Of a stretch of DNA of 64,000 nucleotides, positions 9,077 to 17,180 are shown in pieces. Below the pieces are notes generated by a model. That model was not told where the DNA came from. It was given only the letters and a program-made list of their open reading frames with translations, and ran no database searches. The DNA comes from Candidatus Zixiibacteriota bacterium. GTDB taxonomy: Bacteria; Zixibacteria; MSB-5A5; GN15; FEB-12. The position numbers and the translations under genes are program-made. Positions within the stretch are counted from its first letter, which is position 1. Each line of letters starts with the position of its first letter. The stretch lies in NCBI GenBank assembly GCA_019038695.1, contig JAHOYZ010000015.1, positions 41,859 to 105,858 on the forward strand, given 5' to 3'.

Positions 9077-9105
9077 TTGAGAATTTAGTACCAGCGCGTT
9101 GTTAT
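9077..9105 (+). promoter_or_regulatory. Candidate promoter for the M14 peptidase gene
   Basis: TTGAGA (9077-9082), a 17-base spacer and TGTTAT (9100-9105) lie about 105 bases before the start codon. The leader contains a short GC-rich hairpin (GGTGCC/GGCACC, 9148-9162) followed by a pyrimidine run, which might act as an attenuator. Visual match only. Confidence 0.35.
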
Positions 9106-9212
9106 GGAGTCAGACGGGAGCCAATCTCCCCAACTTTTCCCTTTACAGGTGCCGGGGGCACCCCTTTCTTTGGAAAACGTTCAATATCATTCAACCTTCC
9201 AAGGAGGTCCCT

Positions 9213-12050
9213 ATGAAACTCGCCAAAGGGACGAAGTCCCTTCTTTTAATTGCTTTGACTCTACTCATAGCCTCGTCCGTACTGCAGGCTGGACTACACC
9301 CGTCATATTCACCAAAGGCTGTGATTGATTCTGTACCTTTCTATACTAACGGTAACTACGACAAATCCATCCCCGAACCAAACTACTATCTCCAGCATCC
9401 CCTGGGTACATGGCCAATGCGCTATCATGAGATGGCCGCGTACATCAAGATACTGGTTGAGCGTTCGGATCGCATGACGATGGAAACACACGGGGCCACA
9501 CACGAAGGTCGCGAGATGTACAATATCTTTGTCTCGTCGCCGGAGAATATCGCAAACTTCCAATCTCATGTAGTCTCGATGGACCGCGTAGCTGATCCTG
9601 CGTCTGATCTGACGGGCGTGGCTCTGGATAACGCTGTAGACGGTCTGCCCGCTTTTGCGTGGCTGGGATATTCTATTCATGGTGATGAACTCTCCGGGGT
9701 CGATGCGGCGGTGCAATTGCTGTATCATTTGGCCGCAGCCAATGACTCCGCAACGCTTCATCTACTTGAAAATGTCATCATAATCATTGACCCGAATGAA
9801 AACCCGGACGGCCGTGAGCGCTACCTGAGTATGTTGCAGACCCACAAAAGCCACGTTCCCAACTGGGACTCGCGCTCGGCTCAGCACAACGGTGTATGGC
9901 CCTGGGGGCGGACCAACCACTATTTGTTTGATATGAACCGCGACTGGATGGTGTTGACCCAGCCGGAAACACGAGGACGGGTACAGACTATTGTTAAGTA
10001 TCATCCGGTAATGTGTGTTGATGCTCACGAGATGGGGTCTAATGCGACTTATTTGTTTTCTCCCCCCCGTGAACCGATCAATTACAACATGCCATCCAAT
10101 GTAGCGAAATGGTATCCGGTTTTTAGCAAGGATCAGGCGACCGCATTCGACCAACGTGGCTGGCCCTATTATACCGGAGAATGGAATGATCAGTGGTACA
10201 TTGGCTATGGCTCAGCCTGGCCGACATTCACCGGCGCGGTTGGCATTTTGTATGAACAGGCTGGAGTTGACGGCGCTTTTGTTCGCCAGAGTAACGACTA
10301 CCTGTTGAGTTATCACGAATCGGTCAACCATCAGTTTTCGTCATCGCTGGCTAACCTTCACACCACCGCTAACAACCGGGTGGAGCTGCTCAAGGATTAT
10401 CGCCAGGTCCGAAAGGATATTGTCGCTCGGGGCGAAAAAGACCGACTGACATTCCTGATTGCGCCTGATCGCGACGAGCTGAAAATCAACCGCTTTATTG
10501 AATCCTTGCTTATGCAGGGAATCGAAGTGCAACAGGCTACCTCGTCGTTTACGGTCTCAAGTGCGGTCGACGTGTATGCCGAAAAACACAGCAACAAAGA
10601 ATTCCCGACCGGTACCTATATAGTCAGCACTGCTCAGGCTCATGGTGCGTTGGCCAAAACCATCATGGAGTTTGATCTGCATCTGAAAAAGGATTTCCTC
10701 GAGGAAGAACGCCGTGAACTGGAAAAACATGGCGATACCAGAATGTACGAAGTGTCTGCATGGTGTGTGCCGATGGCGTACGATCTCGAGGCCTATCAGA
10801 CCTTTTCTCAATTCAACGCAACGACCAGAGTTGTACAACAGGTGACTTTGTCACCCGGCCAGTTGATTAACCCCGATGCCAGTTATGGTTTCATTGTTGA
10901 TATGGTCGGAGAGAAAACTTTCCTGGCACTCAATCGCATTTTCCAAGAAGAGCTGATTGTCTATGCCTCGGAAAAAGCCTTCACTATCGAAGGTCACTCC
11001 TTCCAATCGGGAGCGTTGGTTCTGCACCGCCGTGGGAACATCCAACACTTGACCGAGGCTCTGACCAAAATAGCCGATGAGATCGGGATTAATATCTACG
11101 GTGTCAATACCGGATTTTCAACGAAAGGTTCACATCTCGGCGCACCGACTTTCCGTTTACTCCGACAGCCACGAGTGGGTTTGTGTTTTGGTGCACCGCT
11201 TAACTACACCGGCGTGGGATCGCTCTGGCATACTATTGATCGGGAGCTGGAGATTCCGCATTCGTTGTTGTCGATGGAATGGTTCGAAGGTGCCGATCTA
11301 TCCCCCTACAATGTTCTGATCCTTCCGGCTTCATGGGGTAGTCTGGCCGACCGGCTGGGTAAGTCCGGCAAAGAGAAACTGGCCCGATGGGTTCGTAATG
11401 GTGGCACGTTGATTCTTGAGGGCTCCTCGGCGGCATGGGCGGCTGATTCAAATGTGGCTTTGTCGAATGTCCGGCTGAAACGTCAGATGTTGGACAAGCT
11501 GGATGTTTATGATCGCGCTCTTGACCGTGAACTGGCGGCGGAGAAACCGGTTGTTGATACAATGGCTCTCTGGCATCCAGAAGAAACTAAGGTGGCCGAG
11601 AAAGAAGAAGAGAAGCCCCTTAGAGCTAAACTTGGCAAAGAAGAGGCCGAGGAACTGGATCGATGGAACCGGCGCTTCCGCCCACGAGGTGTGATCATGC
11701 GAGCCGATATCGACACCGAATACTGGCTGGCGTTTGGAATGCGAGAGAGAGTGCCGGTGATGGCATGGTCGCGCAATGCCTTCCTGGCCGATCAGTCCGT
11801 AACAACTGTTGCGCGCTTCACTTCAGACAAGAACAGGCTACGCCTTTCGGGATTGTTGTGGCCGGAAGCACGTGAACGATGGGCGGGAACGGCCTATGTC
11901 ACACGCGAGCGCAAAGGGAAAGGGCAGATCATCATGTTTGCTGGTGCGCCCAATTTACGTGCCCACTGGCATGGCACTCGGAAGATGTTCGTTAATGCTG
12001 TTCTGTACGGTCCCGGATTTGTGAGCGCTTTCTCACCGTACGGCGAATAG
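9213..12050 (+). CDS. Secreted M14-family zinc carboxypeptidase-like protein with C-terminal amidotransferase-like fold
   Basis: ATG 9213 is chosen because AAGGAGG lies five bases upstream and the protein then begins with a clean signal peptide (MKLAKGTKSL, hydrophobic core, cut near LQAG). The product has 945 residues. The M14 metal site is intact: H156-GDE-159 (the HxxE motif), NPDGRERY substrate-binding loop at 197-204, MNRDW, and the third ligand in DAHEMG (H272). The usual catalytic Glu follows in ILYEQAG. Residues from about 650 resemble a class I amidotransferase/ThuA-like domain (LILPASWGSL, GGTLILEGSS), as in long bacterial M14 proteins. A Lys/Glu-rich charged segment lies near residue 790. 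It probably trims peptides in the periplasm or outside the cell. Confidence 0.88.
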   Translation: MKLAKGTKSLLLIALTLLIASSVLQAGLHPSYSPKAVIDSVPFYTNGNYDKSIPEPNYYLQHPLGTWPMRYHEMAAYIKILVERSDRMTMETHGATHEGREMYNIFVSSPENIANFQSHVVSMDRVADPASDLTGVALDNAVDGLPAFAWLGYSIHGDELSGVDAAVQLLYHLAAANDSATLHLLENVIIIIDPNENPDGRERYLSMLQTHKSHVPNWDSRSAQHNGVWPWGRTNHYLFDMNRDWMVLTQPETRGRVQTIVKYHPVMCVDAHEMGSNATYLFSPPREPINYNMPSNVAKWYPVFSKDQATAFDQRGWPYYTGEWNDQWYIGYGSAWPTFTGAVGILYEQAGVDGAFVRQSNDYLLSYHESVNHQFSSSLANLHTTANNRVELLKDYRQVRKDIVARGEKDRLTFLIAPDRDELKINRFIESLLMQGIEVQQATSSFTVSSAVDVYAEKHSNKEFPTGTYIVSTAQAHGALAKTIMEFDLHLKKDFLEEERRELEKHGDTRMYEVSAWCVPMAYDLEAYQTFSQFNATTRVVQQVTLSPGQLINPDASYGFIVDMVGEKTFLALNRIFQEELIVYASEKAFTIEGHSFQSGALVLHRRGNIQHLTEALTKIADEIGINIYGVNTGFSTKGSHLGAPTFRLLRQPRVGLCFGAPLNYTGVGSLWHTIDRELEIPHSLLSMEWFEGADLSPYNVLILPASWGSLADRLGKSGKEKLARWVRNGGTLILEGSSAAWAADSNVALSNVRLKRQMLDKLDVYDRALDRELAAEKPVVDTMALWHPEETKVAEKEEEKPLRAKLGKEEAEELDRWNRRFRPRGVIMRADIDTEYWLAFGMRERVPVMAWSRNAFLADQSVTTVARFTSDKNRLRLSGLLWPEARERWAGTAYVTRERKGKGQIIMFAGAPNLRAHWHGTRKMFVNAVLYGPGFVSAFSPYGE

Positions 12051-12067
12051 ATTTGATGCTGTATATG

Positions 12068-12103
12068 AAACGGGTCAGGCGTCGTGTGACGCCTGACCCG
12101 TTT
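12068..12103. terminator. Bidirectional rho-independent terminator
   Basis: A perfect 16-bp stem (AAACGGGTCAGGCGTC at 12068-12083 against 12088-12103) encloses a GTGT loop. Pyrimidine-rich sequence follows on the plus side. It sits between two convergent genes, the M14 peptidase and the small sorting-domain protein, and can serve both. Confidence 0.85.
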
Positions 12104-12127
12104 GTTGTTTGTGTGGTGCACAGCGGG

Positions 12128-12613
12128 CTACTTCAGAAGCAGCATCTTCGCTACGGCCTGCTGTTCTCCTACTACCAGGCGACAGAAATACACACCGCTT
12201 GCGACGCTCTCTCCGCCAGAAGTCATCCCGTCCCACGTAAGAACGTGATTTCCAGCCCGCAACCGCGAGTTTGCCAGCGATCGGACTCTCTGACCAGTCA
12301 CATTGTAGATGATCAGGCTAACATGAGAGGCGCTGGGAAGATCAAATGAAATGTTCGTACTCGGGTTGAAAGGATTGGGATAGTTCTGGCTGAGACCGAA
12401 GCCAAGGTCATCGCCGACGAATTCTACATCAGAGGCGATTATAGAAACACCTTGCTCCTTCTGAAAGCACGAAGAATGGAAGTCGTTGGCGGTAGCCCCG
12501 AGTGTGTCGAGGAATTCGAACTCCACTTCCTCCGTTACTTCTACCGATCCCGATGGGCAGTCGATAGCTGTCGCCGGCCCTGAAGCCGCTGTAAAAAACG
12601 TCAGCACCATCAA
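12128..12613 (-). CDS. Very small secreted protein ending in a FlgD-Ig/type IX-like sorting domain
   Basis: Only about 160 residues are visible. The last about 90 form the sorting-type domain: FGLSQNYPNPFNPSTNISF, then VTGQRVRSL, AGNHVLTWDG and SGVYFCRL, ending in a basic-hydrophobic tail. The N-terminus is unusual. The in-frame start (TTG 12613 or ATG 12610) lacks a ribosome site, but an ATG at about 12631 in another frame gives MKTANSL. A one-base shift would join it to MVLTFFTAASGPATA and complete a normal signal peptide. The gene may therefore carry a frameshift or be a remnant of a longer secreted protein whose body was lost. The preceding segment (FHSSCFQKEQGVSI) resembles the linker before such domains in larger proteins. 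Confidence 0.6.
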   Translation of the reverse strand: MMVLTFFTAASGPATAIDCPSGSVEVTEEVEFEFLDTLGATANDFHSSCFQKEQGVSIIASDVEFVGDDLGFGLSQNYPNPFNPSTNISFDLPSASHVSLIIYNVTGQRVRSLANSRLRAGNHVLTWDGMTSGGESVASGVYFCRLVVGEQQAVAKMLLLK

Positions 12614-12817
12614 GTGAATTAGCTGTTTTCATCACTGCTCTTGCACAGTATACGTTAAAACAACCAAAACGTCGTGCGCTGGATGGATGAAAAACCCGCG
12701 ACTTGGTCATATTTCTGAGCATGAAATCACTTTCAACGAGAGATTGACTTCGCCAGGAGCAGCAATCACCAATCCTAATCCCCCCCAAGAAAAATAGCTC
12801 CCCTCAGCCGATCGACC

Positions 12818-12845
12818 TTGAATTTTCCTTGCCTTTTGATATATT
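12818..12845 (+). promoter_or_regulatory. Promoter of the DUF1015-serA-serC operon
   Basis: TTGAAT (12818-12823), 16 bases, then TATATT (12840-12845). The predicted transcription start near 12852 coincides with a perfect palindrome (12853-12874), about 40 bases before the first start codon. Confidence 0.55.
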
Positions 12846-12852
12846 TACGGAC

Positions 12853-12874
12853 CGTTACGAAATGGGTCGTAACG
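12853..12874. promoter_or_regulatory. Palindrome at the predicted transcription start of the serine operon
   Basis: CGTTACGA (12853-12860) and TCGTAACG (12867-12874) form a perfect 8-bp inverted repeat around a 6-base spacer, just downstream of the -10 box. Position and symmetry suit a repressor operator. As RNA it would be a hairpin in the 5' leader, 7 bases upstream of the ribosome site. Confidence 0.45.
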
Positions 12875-12893
12875 CTTGCGGAAAGGAGTATCT

Positions 12894-14138
12894 ATGTCTG
12901 TTATTCGTCCCTTCAAGGGTCTTCGCCCTCGCCCCGACATGGCCGCCGTTGTTGCCTCACCTCCCTATGATGTGCTCAATAGCGATGAAGCACGAGCATT
13001 AGTCAAAGACAACCCCAATTCCTTTCTGCGTGTCAACAAGCCGGAAGTTGATTTCAAACCGGGTGTCTCAATGTACAGCGATGAAGTCTACCTTCGTGGC
13101 AAAGAAAACCTCCAGCGTCTGGCTGATGACAATATCATGCTGCGCGATCAGAAGCCCTGTTTCTATCTGTACCGTCTCACCTGGAAAGGCCAGAGCCAAA
13201 CCGGGCTGGTGACACTCACCTCGTGCGAAGAATACGAGCAGGGCACAATAAAGAAGCACGAGCATACTCGCCCTGTCAAAGTCAACGACCGGGCGGATCA
13301 TATCCAAAAAGTCGCCGCCCAGGTAGGGCCGGTTTTCTCCATTTTCCGTGACAATCCGGACATCAAAGCAATCTTTGCCGGTATTTCTGCCGCACCTCCC
13401 GAATACGATTTCACCACCGAGGACGATGTGCGCCACGAGATGTGGGTTATCAATGACTCTGGAGCCATAAACGTGTTGGTTGCAGCATTTGGGAAACTGG
13501 ATGCTATCTATATCGCCGACGGCCATCATCGTTCGGCCGCCGCTTCTGAAGTTGCCCGCCGTATGAAAGAACAGAATCCAAACCATACCGGCAACGAGTA
13601 CTACAACTTCTTTCTCAATGTGATTTTCCCCGACAGCGAACTTCGTATCCTGCCCTACAACCGGGTCGTCAAAGGTCTGAACGGTATGACGGCTGACGCG
13701 TTTGTGGCACGTTTGAAGGATGCATTTGATGTCACCCCCCTGCAGGAACCGCTTGAGCCAAAGAACCCATACTGTTTTGGCACACTATGCCAGGGGAACT
13801 GGTTCCGTCTGACCGCCAAACCGGGCACGTTCGACGCTAACCATCCGGCCGACTCGATTGATGCGGCGGTGCTGACGTCCAATTTGTTGGGTCCCGTACT
13901 TGGTATTGAAGACATCCGCACCGACAAAAACATTGATTTCATAGGCGGTATCCGGGGAGTAGCCGAGCTTGAGAAGCTTGTCAATTCCGGTGATTTCGAT
14001 CTCGCTTTTTCGTTGTACCCGGTCACGGTGACTCAATTGCTGGCGGTAGCTGATGCCGGGCAAGTGATGCCGCCCAAATCGACTTGGTTCGAACCGAAGC
14101 TGCGTAGTGGCATGGTAGTTAATCTCCTTGACGAATAA
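12894..14138 (+). CDS. DUF1015-family protein, first gene of the serine operon
   Basis: The start ATG 12894 is fixed by GGAAAGGAG six bases upstream and by the family-typical opening MSVIRPFKGLRP; the protein has 414 residues. Conserved family features include ASPPYDVL near the N-terminus, HEHTRP in the middle, and IADGHHRSAAA, whose DGHHR is the hallmark of DUF1015. The family has no settled biochemical function that I can state with confidence. It is followed 18 bases downstream by a phosphoglycerate dehydrogenase and then phosphoserine aminotransferase. No serB is in the window, so a role at the phosphoserine step, or in regulating the pathway, is a context-based inference. Confidence 0.85.
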   Translation: MSVIRPFKGLRPRPDMAAVVASPPYDVLNSDEARALVKDNPNSFLRVNKPEVDFKPGVSMYSDEVYLRGKENLQRLADDNIMLRDQKPCFYLYRLTWKGQSQTGLVTLTSCEEYEQGTIKKHEHTRPVKVNDRADHIQKVAAQVGPVFSIFRDNPDIKAIFAGISAAPPEYDFTTEDDVRHEMWVINDSGAINVLVAAFGKLDAIYIADGHHRSAAASEVARRMKEQNPNHTGNEYYNFFLNVIFPDSELRILPYNRVVKGLNGMTADAFVARLKDAFDVTPLQEPLEPKNPYCFGTLCQGNWFRLTAKPGTFDANHPADSIDAAVLTSNLLGPVLGIEDIRTDKNIDFIGGIRGVAELEKLVNSGDFDLAFSLYPVTVTQLLAVADAGQVMPPKSTWFEPKLRSGMVVNLLDE

Positions 14139-14156
14139 ACTGTGAGGGTTCAAAAA

Positions 14157-15035
14157 ATGCTGGTTCTAATCTCTGATGCTTTTGACGACTCGCTGCCGGG
14201 AATTCTCTCCCAATATGGCGAAGTAACCGACGACAAGGGCCGCGTGGCCGAGGCTAACATTGTTCTCATTCGCAGCAAGACCAAGGTGACCAAAGAGTAC
14301 ATCGACGCTGCACCAAACCTTAAGATGGTCATTCGGGGTGGCGTGGGGCTGGACAATGTTGATCTGGTTTATGCCAAAGAGAAGGGTGTCGCCGTTCACA
14401 ATACCCCCGAGGCCTCATCGGCGGCAGTGGCTGAAATGGCTTTTGCTCTGATGATCGCGTTGCCGAATCACATCACCAAAGGTGATGCCTCCATGCGCGA
14501 AGGCAAGTGGATCAAGAAAGAACTGAAGCGAACCGAACTGTCCGACAAGACGCTTGGAATCCTTGGCCTCGGTCGGATCGGACTGGCACTCGCTAAACGT
14601 GCCAAGATGTTCGGAATGCGAACTATTGGCTGGCACCCCGATGTCTATTTTACCGACTGGGCTGAGATTATTCCCACGATGGAAGAGACCATTGCCCAAT
14701 CAGATTTTGTTTCCATGCACATGCCTCTGCTGCCACAGACAAAAGGTATCATCAACAAAGATATGTTGGCCAAGTTCAAGGATGGTGCGTATCTGATCAA
14801 CACTGGTCGCGGTAAGTGTGTGGTTGAAGAAGATATCGTCGCGGCTCTCAAGAGCGGCAAACTGGCCGGGTTCGCCACCGATGTCTGGTACAGCGATCCC
14901 CCGGAGAATTCACCGTTGATGGATGCCCCGAATACGATTTTCGCACCCCATATTGGTGCTTCGACGAAAGAGAATATGAAGCGTATCGGTGTTATCATTG
15001 AACGACTGGTCAGCGATTTCGCGGCTAAGAATTAG
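14157..15035 (+). CDS. serA: D-3-phosphoglycerate dehydrogenase, short form without ACT domain
   Basis: SerA oxidises 3-phosphoglycerate to 3-phosphohydroxypyruvate with NAD, the first step of serine synthesis. ATG 14157 is preferred, with GAGGG upstream; a GTG at 14142 is in frame. The 292-residue protein has the NAD fold GILGLGRIG, the substrate motif RGGVGLDNVD, the catalytic Arg in INTGRG and the catalytic His in APHIGAST. The third catalytic position, normally Glu in DVFxxEP, reads DVWYSDPP, so Asp appears to replace Glu. There is no C-terminal ACT/ASB domain, so feedback control by serine through that domain is not expected. The assignment is supported by serC downstream; another 2-hydroxyacid specificity is possible. 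Confidence 0.85.
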   Translation: MLVLISDAFDDSLPGILSQYGEVTDDKGRVAEANIVLIRSKTKVTKEYIDAAPNLKMVIRGGVGLDNVDLVYAKEKGVAVHNTPEASSAAVAEMAFALMIALPNHITKGDASMREGKWIKKELKRTELSDKTLGILGLGRIGLALAKRAKMFGMRTIGWHPDVYFTDWAEIIPTMEETIAQSDFVSMHMPLLPQTKGIINKDMLAKFKDGAYLINTGRGKCVVEEDIVAALKSGKLAGFATDVWYSDPPENSPLMDAPNTIFAPHIGASTKENMKRIGVIIERLVSDFAAKN

Positions 15036-15077
15036 AAATAAACCAGGAGCAAAACGCTCCAGGAACGAGGCATAAAG

Positions 15078-16163
15078 ATGGCAAACAGAGTTTTCAATTT
15101 CAATCCCGGACCGTCCACGCTGCCGCTGGAAGTTCTCAAGATCATCCAGGACGAACTGCTGGACTATCGGGATACAGGTATGTCGATTATCGAGAGTTCT
15201 CATCGCTCTCCGGAGTTTGACGAGGTCAACGAAGCGGCGATCTCACTGGCGCGGGAAGTTTTTGGTCTGGACGACAAGTATCATGTAGTTTTCCTCACCG
15301 GCGGCGCATCACAGCAGTTCTTCCAGATACCCATGAATTTCCTGGCGGGCGGTAAAACCGGCGCCTATGCCGATACCGGCACCTGGTCAACCAAGGCGAT
15401 CAAGGAAGCCAACATCGTCTCCAGGGCATATGTCGCCTTCGACGGCAAGGCGGTCGATTATAAACACATCCCTTCCCAGAACGAATTGGATATTCCGGCC
15501 GATTCGGCTTATCTGCATATCACTACCAATAACACTATCAAAGGCACTCAGTATCATTACCTCCCCGAGACAAATGGCCTGCCGCTCATTGCTGATATGT
15601 CGTCCGATATCGCCTCGCGCCGTCTGGACTACAGCAAGTTCGCCATGTTCTATGCCGGATCGCAAAAGAACCTGGGTGCATCGGGGACAACCCTGGTGGT
15701 GATGCGCGACGATCTGTTGCAGAAGTCTAACGACGAATTACCGACTCTGCTCAACTATAAAACCCAGGCCGCTAAAAAATCGTTGTCCAACACGCCGCCG
15801 TCATTTTCGATCTACGTTGTCAAATTGATCCTCGAGTGGATCAAGCGACAGGGTGGATTGCACGGTGTTGAGAAGATCAATGAGAGGAAAAAAGACTTGA
15901 TCTACGGCGTAATTGATAATAACACTGACTACTTCAAAGGCGCGGTTGAGAAGGACAGTCGGTCCTGGATGAACATCACGCTGCGACTTCCTTCAGAGGA
16001 CCTTGAGAAGAAATTCATTGCCGACGCTAAGGCGGCTGGTTTCATAGGTCTGAAGGGTCATCGCTCGGTAGGCGGTGTACGCGCTTCGGTATACAATGCT
16101 ATGCCCCTGGAAGGAGCAGAGAAGCTGGCCCAGTTCATGGAAGACTTCAAGAAGAAGAACTAG
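15078..16163 (+). CDS. serC: Phosphoserine aminotransferase
   Basis: SerC is a PLP enzyme that converts 3-phosphohydroxypyruvate and glutamate to phosphoserine and 2-oxoglutarate. The 361 residues begin with the family signature FNFNPGPSTLP and continue with SIIESSHRSPEF and FLTGGASQQF. The PLP lysine is in AGSQKNLGASG, and the C-terminus carries GHRSVGGVRASVYNAMP. It lies 42 bases after serA, with a GAACGAGG ribosome site, and the operon ends at a terminator at 16209. Confidence 0.95.
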   Translation: MANRVFNFNPGPSTLPLEVLKIIQDELLDYRDTGMSIIESSHRSPEFDEVNEAAISLAREVFGLDDKYHVVFLTGGASQQFFQIPMNFLAGGKTGAYADTGTWSTKAIKEANIVSRAYVAFDGKAVDYKHIPSQNELDIPADSAYLHITTNNTIKGTQYHYLPETNGLPLIADMSSDIASRRLDYSKFAMFYAGSQKNLGASGTTLVVMRDDLLQKSNDELPTLLNYKTQAAKKSLSNTPPSFSIYVVKLILEWIKRQGGLHGVEKINERKKDLIYGVIDNNTDYFKGAVEKDSRSWMNITLRLPSEDLEKKFIADAKAAGFIGLKGHRSVGGVRASVYNAMPLEGAEKLAQFMEDFKKKN

Positions 16164-16208
16164 CATAGCTAGACTCTTTCACCGCGTCTGGGTGATTGGA
16201 GATATGGT

Positions 16209-16240
16209 GCGGGCGGCTTCACACGGGCCGCCCGCTTTCT
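16209..16240 (+). terminator. Rho-independent terminator of the serine operon
   Basis: GCGGGCGGC (16209-16217) pairs with GCCGCCCGC (16227-16235) and is followed by TTTCT. It lies 45 bases past the serC stop. Confidence 0.85.
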
Positions 16241-16283
16241 AACGACAGACCCTATGTCATTGTTCTGTGTATAAGAGGAACTA

Positions 16284-17129
16284 ATGATGATTCCACGCTT
16301 TATAATTTACTCCGCCCTATTTGTCGCGATGACAGCATTAGCTCAAGATAATAACTATACCTGGAAGAATGGCGAAGTTATTGAACGCACTATTGCCTCA
16401 GAAATACTAACTCCGCCGGGATTCGTGAGAGTAACTGTCGATGACAGTTCGTTTGCTGAGTGGCTACGGTATCTCCCTTTGAAAAAAGCTGGCACTCCCG
16501 TCTTTCTGCACAATGGACAACGAAAGGGGAATCAGGAGGCGCACTTTGCGGTGATCGACATTGATCCCGGAACCAGAAACCTTCAGCAGTGCGCCGATGC
16601 AGTTATGCGGCTACGCGCTGAGTATCTGTATTCGAGAGGGGATTACGAGGTTATACATTTTAAGTTTACCAGCGGTGACGAAGCGTCCTTTCGACGATGG
16701 ATTACTGGTTACCGTCCTATAGTTAACGGTAACAATGTGACGTGGGAGAAACGGGCACAGCCTGATTCATCCTATCAGTGTTTCAGAGAGTACCTGGAAA
16801 TCGTCTTCACTTATGCCGGTAGCTATTCGTTAAGCCAGGAACTGAAGTCGCGTCGGCAGCCGGGAGCAATCCAAATCGGCGATCTGTTCATCAAGGGCGG
16901 CTTCCCTGGTCATGCAGTTATTGTGATCGATATGGCCTACGATTCGCTGTTGGGCGAGAAATTGTTTCTTCTGGCGCAGAGCTACATGCCGGCCCAGGAT
17001 ATACACATTCTTAAGAACCCAAACGATGCTAATCTGTCCTCCTGGTACAAGCTACCGTCTGGGCCGACCCTTGTGACGCCGGAGTGGGTTTTCAAGGTTG
17101 ACGAATTGAAATGCTTCGATTCTGAGTGA
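16284..17129 (+). CDS. Secreted DUF4846-family protein
   Basis: The 281-residue protein begins with a signal peptide ending near LAQ (residues 1-21). The body matches DUF4846, a family common in Bacteroidetes with no assigned activity: GFVRVTVDDSSFAEWLRYLPL near the start, CADAVMRLRAEYLY in the middle, and GDLFIKGGFPGHAVIVIDMA, FLLAQSYMPAQDIHIL toward the end. The recurrent His, Asp and Gln residues in the last block could form an active site, but this is conjecture. It is monocistronic, convergent with the GNAT-fold gene, and has GAGGAAC before the start. Confidence 0.8.
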   Translation: MMIPRFIIYSALFVAMTALAQDNNYTWKNGEVIERTIASEILTPPGFVRVTVDDSSFAEWLRYLPLKKAGTPVFLHNGQRKGNQEAHFAVIDIDPGTRNLQQCADAVMRLRAEYLYSRGDYEVIHFKFTSGDEASFRRWITGYRPIVNGNNVTWEKRAQPDSSYQCFREYLEIVFTYAGSYSLSQELKSRRQPGAIQIGDLFIKGGFPGHAVIVIDMAYDSLLGEKLFLLAQSYMPAQDIHILKNPNDANLSSWYKLPSGPTLVTPEWVFKVDELKCFDSE

Positions 17130-17180
17130 TACGAGTACAGGAGCATTGGCGCTTTGCCGTGAGCGTACGGGAACCTACAG

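Noticed and set aside
9148..9171. Terminator or attenuator in the leader of the M14 gene
   Set aside because: The stem is only six base pairs and the pyrimidine run is weak. It is mentioned with the promoter but not called separately.
12429..12788. Independent gene overlapping the sorting-domain protein
   Set aside because: Its composition is random-looking and only its internal MKTANSL fits, as the shifted start of the neighbouring frame. It is treated as evidence for a frameshift.
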